Positions 39,401 to 46,931 of a DNA stretch of 64,000 nucleotides are shown here, one piece after another. The stretch's first letter is position 1. The number at the start of each line of letters is the position of its first letter. This DNA comes from an uncultured Clostridia bacterium (GTDB lineage Bacteria; Bacillota; Clostridia; UBA1381). The stretch spans positions 59,746-123,745 of the forward strand of contig CALXZP010000048.1 of the NCBI GenBank assembly GCA_944393255.1. The letters run 5' to 3'. The notes under the pieces were generated by a model, which did no database searches, was not told the origin of the DNA, and saw nothing but the letters and a program-made list of their open reading frames with translations. The translations under genes were made by a program, and so were the position numbers.

Positions 39401-39851
39401 GGTAAACGCCGTCAAAACGCAGGCTTATATGCTTGCCGCGCATATCCTCGCCCACATTGAAATGCTTTTTGTACCAGCCCTTTCGATCCTGATAGAGCGC
39501 ATAGCGGTTACCCATGTTCCCCGTCTGGATTATCTGAAAATCATGAGGCAAAGTCACCTTCTGCCAGCCGCTGTCGTCAGCGCCGGAATAGTCGGTCTCA
39601 AAATCGGCGGTTTTCATGAAAAGCCATCCGTCGTTGAACAGGCTGCTGCGTTCGCCGCCTATAACGCTGTCGCGTATGACCGCTTCAACGCCTCTTTCCT
39701 CAAACATCGACGTATAGGAAAGGTCTATATCGTTTGGTATGTACTCTCCCATATCCGCCTCCGAAGGAGCCGCGAGAGCCAAGCCTCCGAACGCCGTGCA
39801 GCATACCGCAAGTGCCGTGCAGGCAGATGCTATACGTTTTCCTATATTCAT
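33447..39851 (-). CDS. Giant secreted GH2 glycosidase (beta-galactosidase-like) with many accessory modules
   Basis: A 2,134-residue exported glycoside hydrolase family 2 enzyme. Order: signal peptide (about 1-28); sugar-binding domain (about 60-235, WQKVTLPHDFQ, WYKKHF); Ig-like domain (about 236-345); TIM barrel (about 346-650) with acid/base Glu479 in WGIGNE and nucleophile Glu571 in GAELAS; a DUF4982-type domain (about 660-740); a Big/invasin-like Ig domain (about 760-900); two malectin/CBM6-like modules (about 1050-1340); and four homologous C-terminal modules, each ending in a VYLCI ... Y strand. The last two, both opening HTFNKDK, are near-duplicates. A Pro/Asp-rich spacer and a final Ig-like tail close the protein. 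The substrate may be a beta-galactoside, or another side chain of hemicellulose or pectin; family members vary. Confidence 0.9.
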   Translation of the reverse strand: MNIGKRIASACTALAVCCTAFGGLALAAPSEADMGEYIPNDIDLSYTSMFEERGVEAVIRDSVIGGERSSLFNDGWLFMKTADFETDYSGADDSGWQKVTLPHDFQIIQTGNMGNRYALYQDRKGWYKKHFNVGEDMRGKHISLRFDGVYQASKVYVNGVELPEFDINDPDASPYSGTHYYGYKTFEVDLTDYLNYGGENVIAVSAEDKHNSSRWYTGSGINRNVWLTVTDKIHIDFNGTYVSYDLNDDYSSALVNIKTEIRNDSGSAEEVTVRQSLYNNGEQVAVSIADEILTAESGAVTEAGQEFRLDAPKLWGIDGDQTENLYTLRTEILADGEVRDTYLSEFGIRDIQWYADTGVYLNGEHIKLEGVCMHENYGALGSANNAAALERQMVILKRMGINAVRTAHNICTPELITICSRLGILVYEEAYDSWDDTKSGEYTLGGQGLFFGSYESDMRSMVRRDRNAPCVFLWGIGNEIVQTVWGSMDNVREKVENMLDYICEEDPEGGRFITLAQMQWTTDFSMEVSAYICDYLKDNYTDCGVMGQNYREYYLQQAHEKYPGYRMLGAELASAMRSRGVYHEGEYVYAHDDLQLSSLDNCGTAYALSAESMYMFDSNRDWYAGGFIWSGFDYIGESTPYDTKNSYFGIVDTAGLPKDIYYFYRSIWNDEEDTVHILPYWDKNDGDRTEVMVYSNAEKVELYYVPEAGSGYEEQYAVDTIDRAKTTYDEGWDIGNKPVYSDKLHFSFDMEYHPGTVYAVATYADGHKKYTSLSTPSDTAALTLRADRTAIAADGIDTAAVEINTVDENGNVVALSSDRIKIEVSGAGEFVGADTGNAVDMESYQSNTRRLFNGKAAAFIRSNGGSGDITVKVSGIGVEPAEIKLTAKDMDARPLEKADSIIDTSIPLGNTVYARKLEITPAEGYTNVLTEAQPEAVFEYRLLPENVPGGASLSGGEFEFSVIGTDGYVRVNNAAVSVDEENRTVTVTGLKPGTFRLYGTYTNGWSQPQLLSTYTIVNESAVSDDPSLRNDAYSHISALRLDPSSRNSSYTVDYDEGVIRNINRTEDSLVYKDVEFGTDYSRRLILNCVNTSSDTDAVLDVYIDGEVYTAVTIPAGGASSYSKNALKEYSFDCFGITGTHDVTFVNTTRPTLHVEGFRFTGSGNDFYELGKPVQAENFDYTTSSQSPPTVDSYTDDCGSLQKVLNIQDNTAVYYKGVDLGETGSDTFEICMKMNGDSSRIAVKIGDGGEQYYDWSNMEAYYTEGEYRIYRVKLDKVYTGVQEIMLMAYPGASTYIDRFRFIDTDGMLFERHNAFYSSDGWRQLSGGEPVYGKSMNVSDTGVRIDVTELIKAFPSGTEFTASARVSSAAGRSAELYFETSGGERITLDTENGADETVLSGSAACAYGGDDRVYLCIAQSASGFRVYSAALAAAGAAEQSIPGELTEAGRPVLVKDSIRYSITAKGTFSQNAKLNVMLGGESIAVLEYTGANELSAITEEAIRAGLYTLDWETESGSAEVGSLTFEESDNEIRVELINNEFSTDGDLCGYMPYTDGDGTLSAQWGKLTASGFSSGYDENNGIKLDITDIAAEHNNGSFGARADVDTTANGELRLFAEVLHADGSSERYMFASDPGGTGAHTLSGTIDKLSIEEGDKVYLCITQWSGYVSFDNIKLWYNMTIEKKTIFKHTFNKDKETQTAMYEPYEENGGTIGGANSTVFKYTNGSGSVSGVKIDLNKNFGLTEELSGYVFGASMQMQPTAWNSGDTASMFFEITGSNGTRKVILSEKSKDTDTIGKLDDSETGVSIGNSWFSEPFKGEAELSFESGETVYLCVTTTADLFWLDDVTVYSIGEVKPEPEKISVFEHTFNKDKAEQIAMYEPYAAGDGTVSGGNNPVLKYENGTAAEHGIKINVTEKIGLSQDMSGRVFGASADIKPWTTWNGFDNVKLFFEVAGSGGTRRIELFEATPSNTSSDMGTDTETGADLDTNWITGQIDGSALLEFGEGDEVYLCITSSASTCWYDNIRMYYEKGSETVTPDDPDDDPTQEPEGIIIGAPRLTERGAEVTVENHTGAKAVLCIYAASYDSEGRLLSLKKTTAEAEPGSKAENIAFEAKAGDTVFIWDEDMKPYTEASVIR

Positions 39852-39924
39852 ACAATTGTTCCTCCTCTCATTTTTCCTCTTATTTTTTTTATTTAACAGT
39901 CCATAAGACTGCGGTCTGACGTTT

Positions 39925-41478
39925 TTATGACTGCGCTCTGTCAGTATCTGCTTTTCTTATCCGCACCGCTATATATTGCCGCGATGGGAGGTCTATCTTG
40001 AACGTTCCAGTATACACGCCCCTGTCCTCAACCGTCATATTCCATGTATCTATCACTTCAACACGGTATTTTACGGAGTCGTCAAAATAATATTTCCTGA
40101 ATACCGGGCGCATGAAGCTGTAATAGAACAGGTGGTAGCCGGTTTCCTCCGCAAGCTTCTCATCATCGGGAACAGCGCAAAGCTCGTCCCATGCCATTTG
40201 TTTTTCACGCAGCCCTATTCCCGGCGTTTCACCAAGGATACTCAGCAGGAATTTTATACGTTTCCAGCTCTCTCCGCAAAGCTCTCCTCCGTGCGCCCAC
40301 CATATCATATCCTCATTTTCTGTATATGTTTCGCCGTGCGTTGCATAAGCGCCGCGAACAGATACCTCCCAGAAGCGGCGTATCAATTCCTCCGCCGTGA
40401 TATTTCCCCAGCCATACTGGATATTTCCCTCGTAGGCTATCTCATCAAGTACCACCGGCTTTTTATATTTTTCACGCCACTCGTTTATCTCGCACGCAGT
40501 CCTGTATATATCCTGCTTCTGCATACTGCAGTGGGTGACCCATGGACGCGAGAAATCATATACGGGATAGCAATTATGTATGGAACAAAGATGAGAATAT
40601 GCATCTCTTTCCGCTATTAACGATGCATAATGCTCCCAATCCTCAGGTTTCTTATGCTCCATCAGATCATATTCGTTCGCAAGCGACCACCAGACATTGC
40701 GGAACGCGCCGAACCGCGCCGTTACATACTTGATGTACAGCTCATCCGCGCTGCGCGGCATTTTCGAAAAGCCCCATCTGTCGTATGGATGCATCAATAT
40801 CACATCTGCCTCAACACCTATTCTTCCCAACGCAGTTATGCATTTTTCTATATGCCGGAAATAACCGGGCTCGAACCTCGTCAGATCCCAGCTGTTCCCT
40901 TCGGCGCAGCCGCCGTACTCGTTAAAGTTATCCGGCGTCAGCACGCTGCTGTCCATCGGTCTGCCCTCGTACGGATATGATCTCGGCTCATTAAAATTAT
41001 ATATATAATGCTTGGGGAATACACAGAATCGTATCTTATTAAAGCCCGAACGCTCCAGCGCGTCCAATGTCTTCTCTATCATTTCATCCGACTGAAGCTC
41101 CCAGACATAGCAGGTCGTTCCAACCGGATAATACGCGGTGCCGTCGGCATACCTGAAATGATACGTATTCGCCGTTCTCACGGGCCCGTGGTTATTCTTC
41201 GACGGCGGTTTGACCTTGAAGCTGCCTCTGTAAGTCTCCTTTGAAAAACTGCTTCTTATCTCAAAGCTGTATTCGCCCTCGAATGATGGCATAAAGCGTA
41301 TGATATATATGCCGCTGCCATCATAAAAGCCGTATGTTTCCACACTTTCATTTTCGCCTCGGAACACTCCGCTTATCGACTGCTCCGTGAACGGATTCCC
41401 GTCCGCCGGACCGGACAGTCTTACTTCAAAGACTCCCCATCGTTCCGCAGAACTGCCGAATTCTATTCGTTTATCCAT
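39925..41478 (-). CDS. DUF5060/DUF4038/DUF5605-type glycosidase (GH140-like barrel)
   Basis: A 517-residue cytoplasmic protein. An N-terminal DUF5060 Ig-like domain (about 1-90: RWGVFEVRLSGP ... FEGEYSFEIRS) is followed by a TIM-barrel DUF4038-type domain (about 100-430: YPVGTTCYVW, NKIRFCVFPKHY, WWSLANEYDL, and KPVVLDEIAYEG) and a DUF5605-like C-terminal domain. The Glu of LANEYD and the Glu of LDEIAYEG are likely acid/base and nucleophile by analogy with clan-A barrels such as GH140 apiosidase. There is no signal peptide, so it acts on imported oligosaccharides. The start is set at 41478; GGAGG lies just before it and overlaps an upstream in-frame ATG at 41490. It is the first gene of the - strand polysaccharide cluster. 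The substrate is unknown. Confidence 0.8.
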   Translation of the reverse strand: MDKRIEFGSSAERWGVFEVRLSGPADGNPFTEQSISGVFRGENESVETYGFYDGSGIYIIRFMPSFEGEYSFEIRSSFSKETYRGSFKVKPPSKNNHGPVRTANTYHFRYADGTAYYPVGTTCYVWELQSDEMIEKTLDALERSGFNKIRFCVFPKHYIYNFNEPRSYPYEGRPMDSSVLTPDNFNEYGGCAEGNSWDLTRFEPGYFRHIEKCITALGRIGVEADVILMHPYDRWGFSKMPRSADELYIKYVTARFGAFRNVWWSLANEYDLMEHKKPEDWEHYASLIAERDAYSHLCSIHNCYPVYDFSRPWVTHCSMQKQDIYRTACEINEWREKYKKPVVLDEIAYEGNIQYGWGNITAEELIRRFWEVSVRGAYATHGETYTENEDMIWWAHGGELCGESWKRIKFLLSILGETPGIGLREKQMAWDELCAVPDDEKLAEETGYHLFYYSFMRPVFRKYYFDDSVKYRVEVIDTWNMTVEDRGVYTGTFKIDLPSRQYIAVRIRKADTDRAQS

Positions 41479-41754
41479 ACACGCCTCCATATTTCTATCC
41501 TTGGTATCTTTTTTGTATTAGAAAAATATTATAAATAATCATGTATATTATGACTATTTTGTTCAATTTCGCATATTTTATTATATTATATCATTACCCC
41601 CCCCCCTGGGAATTATCAAAATCATACAATACTATATAAAAAACTTATAAAATACCCTTACCATGCACATGGAGTTTGTATAAGATGCTGCACAATGTTA
41701 GATATCAAGTCGTCAACTATGCAGTAAGGCTTTGATCATACCATGCCTGACACA

Positions 41755-41788
41755 TAAAAAAAAGGCACCCGGCATATAACCGAGTGTC
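41755..41788 (-). terminator. Rho-independent terminator of the methyltransferase gene
   Basis: On the - strand a 9-bp stem with one mismatch and one G-U pair (GACACTCGG with CCGGGTGCC) is followed by eight or more T. It lies about 120 bases after the methyltransferase stop. Confidence 0.75.
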
Positions 41789-41865
41789 ATCTTCCTGCGT
41801 CCCAAACGGGATAAAGAACATTTTCAAGTACTTCTTCTACCATAATTTAAAAAGCATCATGATCG

Positions 41866-41891
41866 ATTGCCATTTATTAAACTTAAAGGGG
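41866..41891. repeat. 26-bp direct repeat copy of 25856-25881
   Basis: Identical over 26 bases and in the same orientation as 25856-25881. This copy lacks the left arm that makes the first copy a hairpin. Both copies lie 18-28 bases from the stop codon of a - strand gene. They bracket the xylan/pentose cassette. Confidence 0.85.
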
Positions 41892-41908
41892 CGAATTTAA
41901 TTTAAACA

Positions 41909-42664
41909 CTAAAATATAGCTTCAGCTTTGCATCTGAGCCGTACATAATCTGCATACCATTTACCGTTCTTAAAAAGCTCAGCTTCAAGCTGACTTACAG
42001 CGGAATTGATGATATCCTCGCAAAGAGCATCGTCCATTCCTGTGAACGGAGTTTTCACAAACATCCGTATCCAGTCATACAGTCCGTTTTCACCGTTCAG
42101 TTCTGTCGGTCTGTCAAACAGCACTGCACTGCGCACTAGAAAACCGGCCTGCTCGAGCATCGCTGAGTATTCTCCGATCGTAGGAAAATAGAACGGCATT
42201 ATGTATCTTAACGACCGTTTTGCAAATTCTTTTTTCAGTGCTTCATGTATAAGCGCATTATTCCCATAGCCGCCCATCTCAAAAATAAACTGTCCGTTCG
42301 GTTTTAATGTGTCATGAACGTTCGACAGCATTCGAGGCTGTTTTGCTTTATCTATCCAGTGAAATACCGCATTCGAAAATACAACGTCATATCTGCCGTG
42401 TTCACTGAAATCCGCTGCATCGCCGTTTATAAAGTTGATATCAGGATATTCGGCTCTGGCTATTTTAAGAAGGTCTTCCGAGGCGTCCATACCATAGGCA
42501 TCAAAGCCGTTATCTTTCAGCAGCTTTGTCAGTCTGCCGTTGCCGCAGCCAAGATCCAAAACGGTGAGACCTTCGCCTTCTATCATATCGATCAAAGCAG
42601 TTCCGTATTGATTGACAAATGAAAAATCCTTTGTGTATTTATCCGCGTCCCATTGTATGTTCAT
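41909..42664 (-). CDS. SAM-dependent class I methyltransferase (Tam-like)
   Basis: A 251-residue Rossmann-fold methyltransferase. Motif I VLDLGCGNGRL (about 35-45), the acidic end of strand 2 in YGMDASED, motif with INGDAADF, and FSNAVFHWI are visible. These match the trans-aconitate 2-methyltransferase-like group, which is widely over-annotated; real substrates are mostly unknown. No membrane segment is seen. It is apparently monocistronic, with its own terminator at 41755-41788 and a 112-base gap to the next gene on the same strand. Its link to the carbohydrate genes is not evident. Confidence 0.78.
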   Translation of the reverse strand: MNIQWDADKYTKDFSFVNQYGTALIDMIEGEGLTVLDLGCGNGRLTKLLKDNGFDAYGMDASEDLLKIARAEYPDINFINGDAADFSEHGRYDVVFSNAVFHWIDKAKQPRMLSNVHDTLKPNGQFIFEMGGYGNNALIHEALKKEFAKRSLRYIMPFYFPTIGEYSAMLEQAGFLVRSAVLFDRPTELNGENGLYDWIRMFVKTPFTGMDDALCEDIINSAVSQLEAELFKNGKWYADYVRLRCKAEAIF

Positions 42665-42776
42665 TGTGTCACCTCATTCAGCATATTATATATATTTTAT
42701 ACCACGGAAAGACGTTTGTCAATCCCTGATTTTAATAGCTTAATTGGAGGATGTTGGTAAAAATAAGTGAGCGTTA

Positions 42777-43631
42777 TTATAAATAGTCGTTAAATATATC
42801 CTCTGCGCTTCGCTGAGGCGTTCTGATACACCGTTTTAAAAGAAACAGCTGTTCCGGTCTGCGTTCAAGCTCATTTATACCCTCTTCGCATGAAAGGCTT
42901 GCCTTAAATCCCAATTCCTTGACTACATCCAACGATTCACTGCTTACCAGTCCGAAAGGATATGTGAACACAGTCGGCGCCTTTCCCAGCTCCGTTATGC
43001 ACTTTTCCTGCAAAGAACCAATGTCGTCTGACAGCGCAGCTTTATATTCTTCCGGTGTTTCGCTGTCCTTTCTCTTGCAGCCTTTTCTTCCCTTATCAAG
43101 AGAATGCATATTATAAGTGTGGTTCTGTATCTCCACATAGCCCGATCCTGCCAGTTCCCGTACCTTATCCCATGACAAGTGCGCGTAATTCGCATTTGTG
43201 TCGGCATTTTCCGTATAGAGATCCGTATACGCACCAACGATAGAAATTACGGCTCTTGAATCGTACTGCTTAAGCAGCGGGTATATATATACATAATTAT
43301 TATAGTAACCGTCGTCGAACGTCAGAATAACGGGCTTTTCCGGAAGGTCGGTCCCCTCGTATACATAGTCTATGAGATCCTGAAATACAATAGCTGTATA
43401 GCCGTTCTTGTTCAGATATTTCAGATCTTCCTCAAAGGCTGACGGTGTCACTATATATTTGCCTCTGTTTGAATTTTTTAAAATGCTGTGATACATTATA
43501 ATGGGAACTTGTGTTGTGCTTGCCTGCTGTGATAATGTCTGAACTGAATTATGCGCTGTAACAGCGATTGTGATAACGGCAGATATCATGATCAAAAGTA
43601 TTATAAGCCTTTTTGCCTTAATTACCTTCAT
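42777..43631 (-). CDS. Membrane-anchored polysaccharide deacetylase (CE4)
   Basis: A 284-residue carbohydrate esterase family 4 protein with an N-terminal membrane anchor or signal (about 8-27) and a NodB-homology domain (about 40-270). Catalytic features: the PIIMYHSI strand, TFDDGY with Asp106/Asp107, and NHTYNMH with metal ligands His171 and His176. Such proteins remove acetyl groups from peptidoglycan or other GlcNAc polymers at the cell surface. It overlaps the M23 peptidase gene by 14 bases, so the pair probably remodels the cell wall together. No promoter of its own is seen. Confidence 0.86.
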   Translation of the reverse strand: MKVIKAKRLIILLIMISAVITIAVTAHNSVQTLSQQASTTQVPIIMYHSILKNSNRGKYIVTPSAFEEDLKYLNKNGYTAIVFQDLIDYVYEGTDLPEKPVILTFDDGYYNNYVYIYPLLKQYDSRAVISIVGAYTDLYTENADTNANYAHLSWDKVRELAGSGYVEIQNHTYNMHSLDKGRKGCKRKDSETPEEYKAALSDDIGSLQEKCITELGKAPTVFTYPFGLVSSESLDVVKELGFKASLSCEEGINELERRPEQLFLLKRCIRTPQRSAEDIFNDYL

Positions 43632-44670
43632 TATGGCTCCCCTCTAACGATGCTTCGTAAAAATCATATTTACGGATGTATTCACCGGTCTCATCATCTT
43701 TATATACTTCACTGCAGTTATTTTGGAGAAGCTTTGCAATGTTATAGCAGTCTACCCATATTTCATTTGATCCGTCCTTCTGCGACTCGTCAAAAATAAG
43801 CTGTATTCCCATATGCAAATGCGGTACGTTGATATTATTTACATTTTCTTTAACACTGTATCCTGTCATGCCCAGATAGCCTATAACGTCCCCGGCTTTT
43901 ATCACTGCCCCTTCCTGGACTAACGGAGAATAAGGATGATCCTTTCTCAAATGTGCATAATAATAATATCTCTTTTTATCGAAGCTTCGTATACCGATAC
44001 GCCAGCCGCCGTATTGGTTCCAGCCGGCACATTCGACCGTGCCGCTTTCTATCGCCGTAATGGGAGTGCCTATACTTCCGAAAAGATCGTGTCCGGTATG
44101 CAGACGGCTGTATCCGTAAGTGCGGGCATTTGCAAAATCATTATAATGTTCAAAGCCGTAATTTTTTGCTATGGGGCAAAACACCTTTAAACCGTATTTT
44201 TTCTCCCAGACCAGCGTATCCTCCTCATAGGTCTGTATATTATATTCACCTATAAAACCGCCCAGGATAGCTGTAAACGCCTCATGATAATAGCCATAGT
44301 ATTTCATATCCGCGGTAATGTCCTCAATACTTTTATCGCTGTCAAGCTTATCGGTGAACTCTTTAATATCATTCTTTTCATAGTTAGAAAAATCATTTCC
44401 GTTCTTTGCGGCAAGATATGCAAGTGTATCTATCCATGGATAGTGGCGTTGAGTACCATAGGATGATATATCGGCGGACATCGCATCGCGCAGAGCTTCA
44501 TAGGAAACATTAAAATCCACCCATTTTATATTGATCTCCTCTGCCGGCGTATCGTTTTCTGCATTTAATACCATATCCGCCGAATAATTTGCGGCAATAG
44601 CCGCACAGGAAGCGGCTGCACATACGGACAGCGCTATAGCCAATACTTTCTTTGTGATCCTTATATACAT
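43618..44670 (-). CDS. Secreted M23 (LytM/lysostaphin-type) metallopeptidase
   Basis: A 350-residue exported peptidase with a signal peptide (about 1-27) and a long helical region (about 45-150). The M23 domain (about 180-300) has the zinc ligands His191 and Asp195 in HTGHD and His284/His286 in PHLHMG. This domain cuts peptide cross-bridges in peptidoglycan. The AAGGA ribosome site is rather far (about 13 bases) from the ATG. It is co-transcribed with the CE4 deacetylase. It lies divergent to the ribokinase gene, with about 160 bases between. Confidence 0.87.
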   Translation of the reverse strand: MYIRITKKVLAIALSVCAAASCAAIAANYSADMVLNAENDTPAEEINIKWVDFNVSYEALRDAMSADISSYGTQRHYPWIDTLAYLAAKNGNDFSNYEKNDIKEFTDKLDSDKSIEDITADMKYYGYYHEAFTAILGGFIGEYNIQTYEEDTLVWEKKYGLKVFCPIAKNYGFEHYNDFANARTYGYSRLHTGHDLFGSIGTPITAIESGTVECAGWNQYGGWRIGIRSFDKKRYYYYAHLRKDHPYSPLVQEGAVIKAGDVIGYLGMTGYSVKENVNNINVPHLHMGIQLIFDESQKDGSNEIWVDCYNIAKLLQNNCSEVYKDDETGEYIRKYDFYEASLEGSHNEGN

Positions 44671-44776
44671 ATATGCGCCCCGATCCTTTTTTAATTATAT
44701 ATACAAATATATTAGGAGATCTTATAAATGATGAATAAAATATTGCTTTTTGTCATGTTTTTTACTGATTTGGTTC

Positions 44777-44805
44777 TTGTTAAGAGATCATATATGTGAT
44801 AAAAT
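44777..44805 (+). promoter_or_regulatory. Putative sigma-A promoter of the ribokinase gene
   Basis: TTGTTA (44777-44782), 17-base spacer and TAAAAT (44800-44805) with an extended TGA. It would give a very short leader, starting just at the Shine-Dalgarno, so it is only moderately supported. Confidence 0.4.
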
Positions 44806-44828
44806 TACTATCAGGAGGAATGATACAC

Positions 44829-45746
44829 ATGAAAATACTGAATTTTGGCTCGTGCAATATAGATCATGTTTATACTGTAGAGCATATCGTGAGACCCGGC
44901 GAAACAGAGACTTCCGCCAAGCTTGAGATCTTCCCCGGCGGAAAAGGTCTTAATCAATCTATTGCTATAGCAAAAGCCGGATGCCATGTTTACCATGCAG
45001 GCTGTATCGGCAATGACGCAAAACTGCTGCTGGATATTCTTACTGACAGCGGTGTTGACACATCCTATATAAAGACCTTGGACACAAAGAACGGGCATGC
45101 TATTATACAGTTGGATCCAAACGGCGAAAATTCCATCGTTTTATATCCCGGTTCCAACAACATGATAACAAGGGAATTCATTGATCACGTTCTTGAAAAC
45201 TTTTCTGCCGGGGACTTTATACTTCTGCAAAACGAGATAAATAATATTGAGTATATAATAGAAAAAGCGTTTAATAAAGGGCTGCGTATAGTCCTTAATC
45301 CATCTCCGTTCAAGGATGAACTGCGATGGATCGATATACGCAAGATATCATACCTTATCCTGAACGAAATAGAAGCCGAAGCAATGACAGGAGCAGAGGA
45401 TACGGAAGAAATGCTGATGTATTTCAAAAAAAATCATCCCGGACTCCGGGTGGTGCTCACCCTCGGCAGCATGGGATGTATATATATGGAGCATGGAGCT
45501 CTGTACCGGCAGTCAATATTTGAAGTGGATGTACAAGACACAACAGCTGCCGGCGATACGTTTACAGGCTATTTTATCGCAGAGATATCAAAAGGGGCAC
45601 AATGTCAGGACGCATTAAAGACCGCCGCCTGCGCTTCGGCTATAGCGGTCTCGCGAAAAGGCGCTGCGCCGTCTATTCCATTGGCAGATGAAGTAGCCGA
45701 CGCGCTATTAAAACTCAAAGAGAAGCATCCGGATAGATATCAATGA
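44829..45746 (+). CDS. rbsK: Ribokinase (PfkB family)
   Basis: A 305-residue ribokinase-type sugar kinase making ribose-5-phosphate from ribose and ATP. Motifs: N-terminal GSCNIDHVYTV, the sugar-binding FPGGKGLNQS, and the C-terminal DTTAAGDTF signature with the catalytic base Asp243. Length equals typical RbsK. The start is 44829, after AGGAGGA at 44813-44819; an in-frame ATG at 44796 lies upstream of that site. It stands alone on the + strand, and its last 32 bases overlap the end of the convergent thiI gene. No ribose transporter or RbsR is nearby, so a related ketose or nucleoside-sugar role remains possible. Confidence 0.82.
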   Translation: MKILNFGSCNIDHVYTVEHIVRPGETETSAKLEIFPGGKGLNQSIAIAKAGCHVYHAGCIGNDAKLLLDILTDSGVDTSYIKTLDTKNGHAIIQLDPNGENSIVLYPGSNNMITREFIDHVLENFSAGDFILLQNEINNIEYIIEKAFNKGLRIVLNPSPFKDELRWIDIRKISYLILNEIEAEAMTGAEDTEEMLMYFKKNHPGLRVVLTLGSMGCIYMEHGALYRQSIFEVDVQDTTAAGDTFTGYFIAEISKGAQCQDALKTAACASAIAVSRKGAAPSIPLADEVADALLKLKEKHPDRYQ

Positions 45747-46902
45747 TTTCTACGCCCTCAAGCGCCGCCCTCTCAAGCGCTTCGATATCAAGAACGCTTT
45801 CCGTTCTCTCTATTGTGCTGCGGTTAGGATTGATAGTGGGATGACGCGGAGTAAATACGGTACAGCAATCCTCATACGGCAGGATAGACGTCTCGTAGGT
45901 GCCTATTTCCTCCGCGCGCTTTATAACTTCTATCTTATCCATGCCTATAAGCGGCTGCAATATAGGCATATCGGTCACAGCGTTTGTAACATCGAGAGCC
46001 GCCAGCGTCTGGCTTGCGACCTGTCCCACGCTTTCGCCTGTTACAAGCGCCTTTGCTCCCGCTTTTTTTGCTATTTTTTCGCTTATACGCATCATGAAGC
46101 GGCGCATTATCAGCGTCATATGCTCCTCAGGACATTTATCACGTATCTCGAGCTGTATTTCGGTAAAGGGTACCACATACAGCCTTATTTTTGATGTGTA
46201 CCTGGCAATTATCCGCGCAAGCTCAATGACCTTTTCTTTCGCACGGTCAGAAGTATACGGGAATGAAAAAAAGTTGACAGCTTCGATGGCTACACCGCGC
46301 TTTGCGATCATATGTCCGGCTACCGGACTGTCTATACCGCCCGAAAGGAGCAGCATCGCTTTTGATCCGGATCCGATAGGCATCCCCCCCTGCCCTTTTA
46401 TCTTTTTCTCTCTATTATAAATGTAAGCTCCCGCTTCACGGATCTCTGCCATGACGGTTATGTCCGGATCATGTACATCGCATTTGATATTTTCAAAGCA
46501 GTCGTCAAGATACCCGCCAAGCTCTATGCAAAGCTGTATAGAATCAAGCGGGAACGCCTTATCGGAGCGCCGCGCCTCGACCTTGAATGTGCAGGGCTTG
46601 GCGAGATCCTCGCTTAGGTATTCCCTCGCGGTCTCTTTTATAGCATCCATATTTTTCTCGCAAACAGCGGCGCGTGTTATCGATACGATCCCAAACACCT
46701 TTGACAGTCTGTCAATTATGAGGTCTTTTTTGTCATCCTCAAAATCATCGATATAAATTGTTGCCTGAGTCAGAGTTACACGGCATTTCGCAGTGTTTTT
46801 CAGTGCATTCTTTATATTGTCTGTCAGCAGCTTTTCAAATTTGGGTCTGTTGCCGCCCTTTAATATTATTTCGCCATACTTGGCAAGAATTATTTCCTTC
46901 AC
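45715..46902 (-). CDS. thiI: tRNA 4-thiouridine sulfurtransferase ThiI
   Basis: A 395-residue ThiI: N-terminal ferredoxin-like domain, THUMP domain (about 60-165), and a PP-loop ATP pyrophosphatase domain with SGGIDSP at 187-193. It activates U8 of tRNA and inserts sulfur to give s4U; in some bacteria it also feeds thiamine-thiazole synthesis. The C-terminal rhodanese domain of the E. coli enzyme is absent, as in most Firmicutes, where a dedicated cysteine desulfurase delivers sulfur. That gene (46932) lies 29 bases upstream. It is the last gene of the house-keeping run, with its 3' end overlapping rbsK tail-to-tail. Confidence 0.95.
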   Translation of the reverse strand: MKEIILAKYGEIILKGGNRPKFEKLLTDNIKNALKNTAKCRVTLTQATIYIDDFEDDKKDLIIDRLSKVFGIVSITRAAVCEKNMDAIKETAREYLSEDLAKPCTFKVEARRSDKAFPLDSIQLCIELGGYLDDCFENIKCDVHDPDITVMAEIREAGAYIYNREKKIKGQGGMPIGSGSKAMLLLSGGIDSPVAGHMIAKRGVAIEAVNFFSFPYTSDRAKEKVIELARIIARYTSKIRLYVVPFTEIQLEIRDKCPEEHMTLIMRRFMMRISEKIAKKAGAKALVTGESVGQVASQTLAALDVTNAVTDMPILQPLIGMDKIEVIKRAEEIGTYETSILPYEDCCTVFTPRHPTINPNRSTIERTESVLDIEALERAALEGVEIIDIYPDASL

Positions 46903-46931
46903 TTTGTTTGCTCCTTTTGATTATTTGTACA

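Larger units (their letters stand above)
41491..41908. other. Intergenic region with poly-C run, terminator and repeat copy
   Basis: No gene is seen. It contains an AT-rich stretch with TATA-like sequences behind the 41478 start, a long run of C at about 41597-41606, a - strand terminator at 41755-41788, and the 26-bp repeat copy at 41866-41891. The poly-C run is unlike anything else in the window. Confidence 0.6.
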
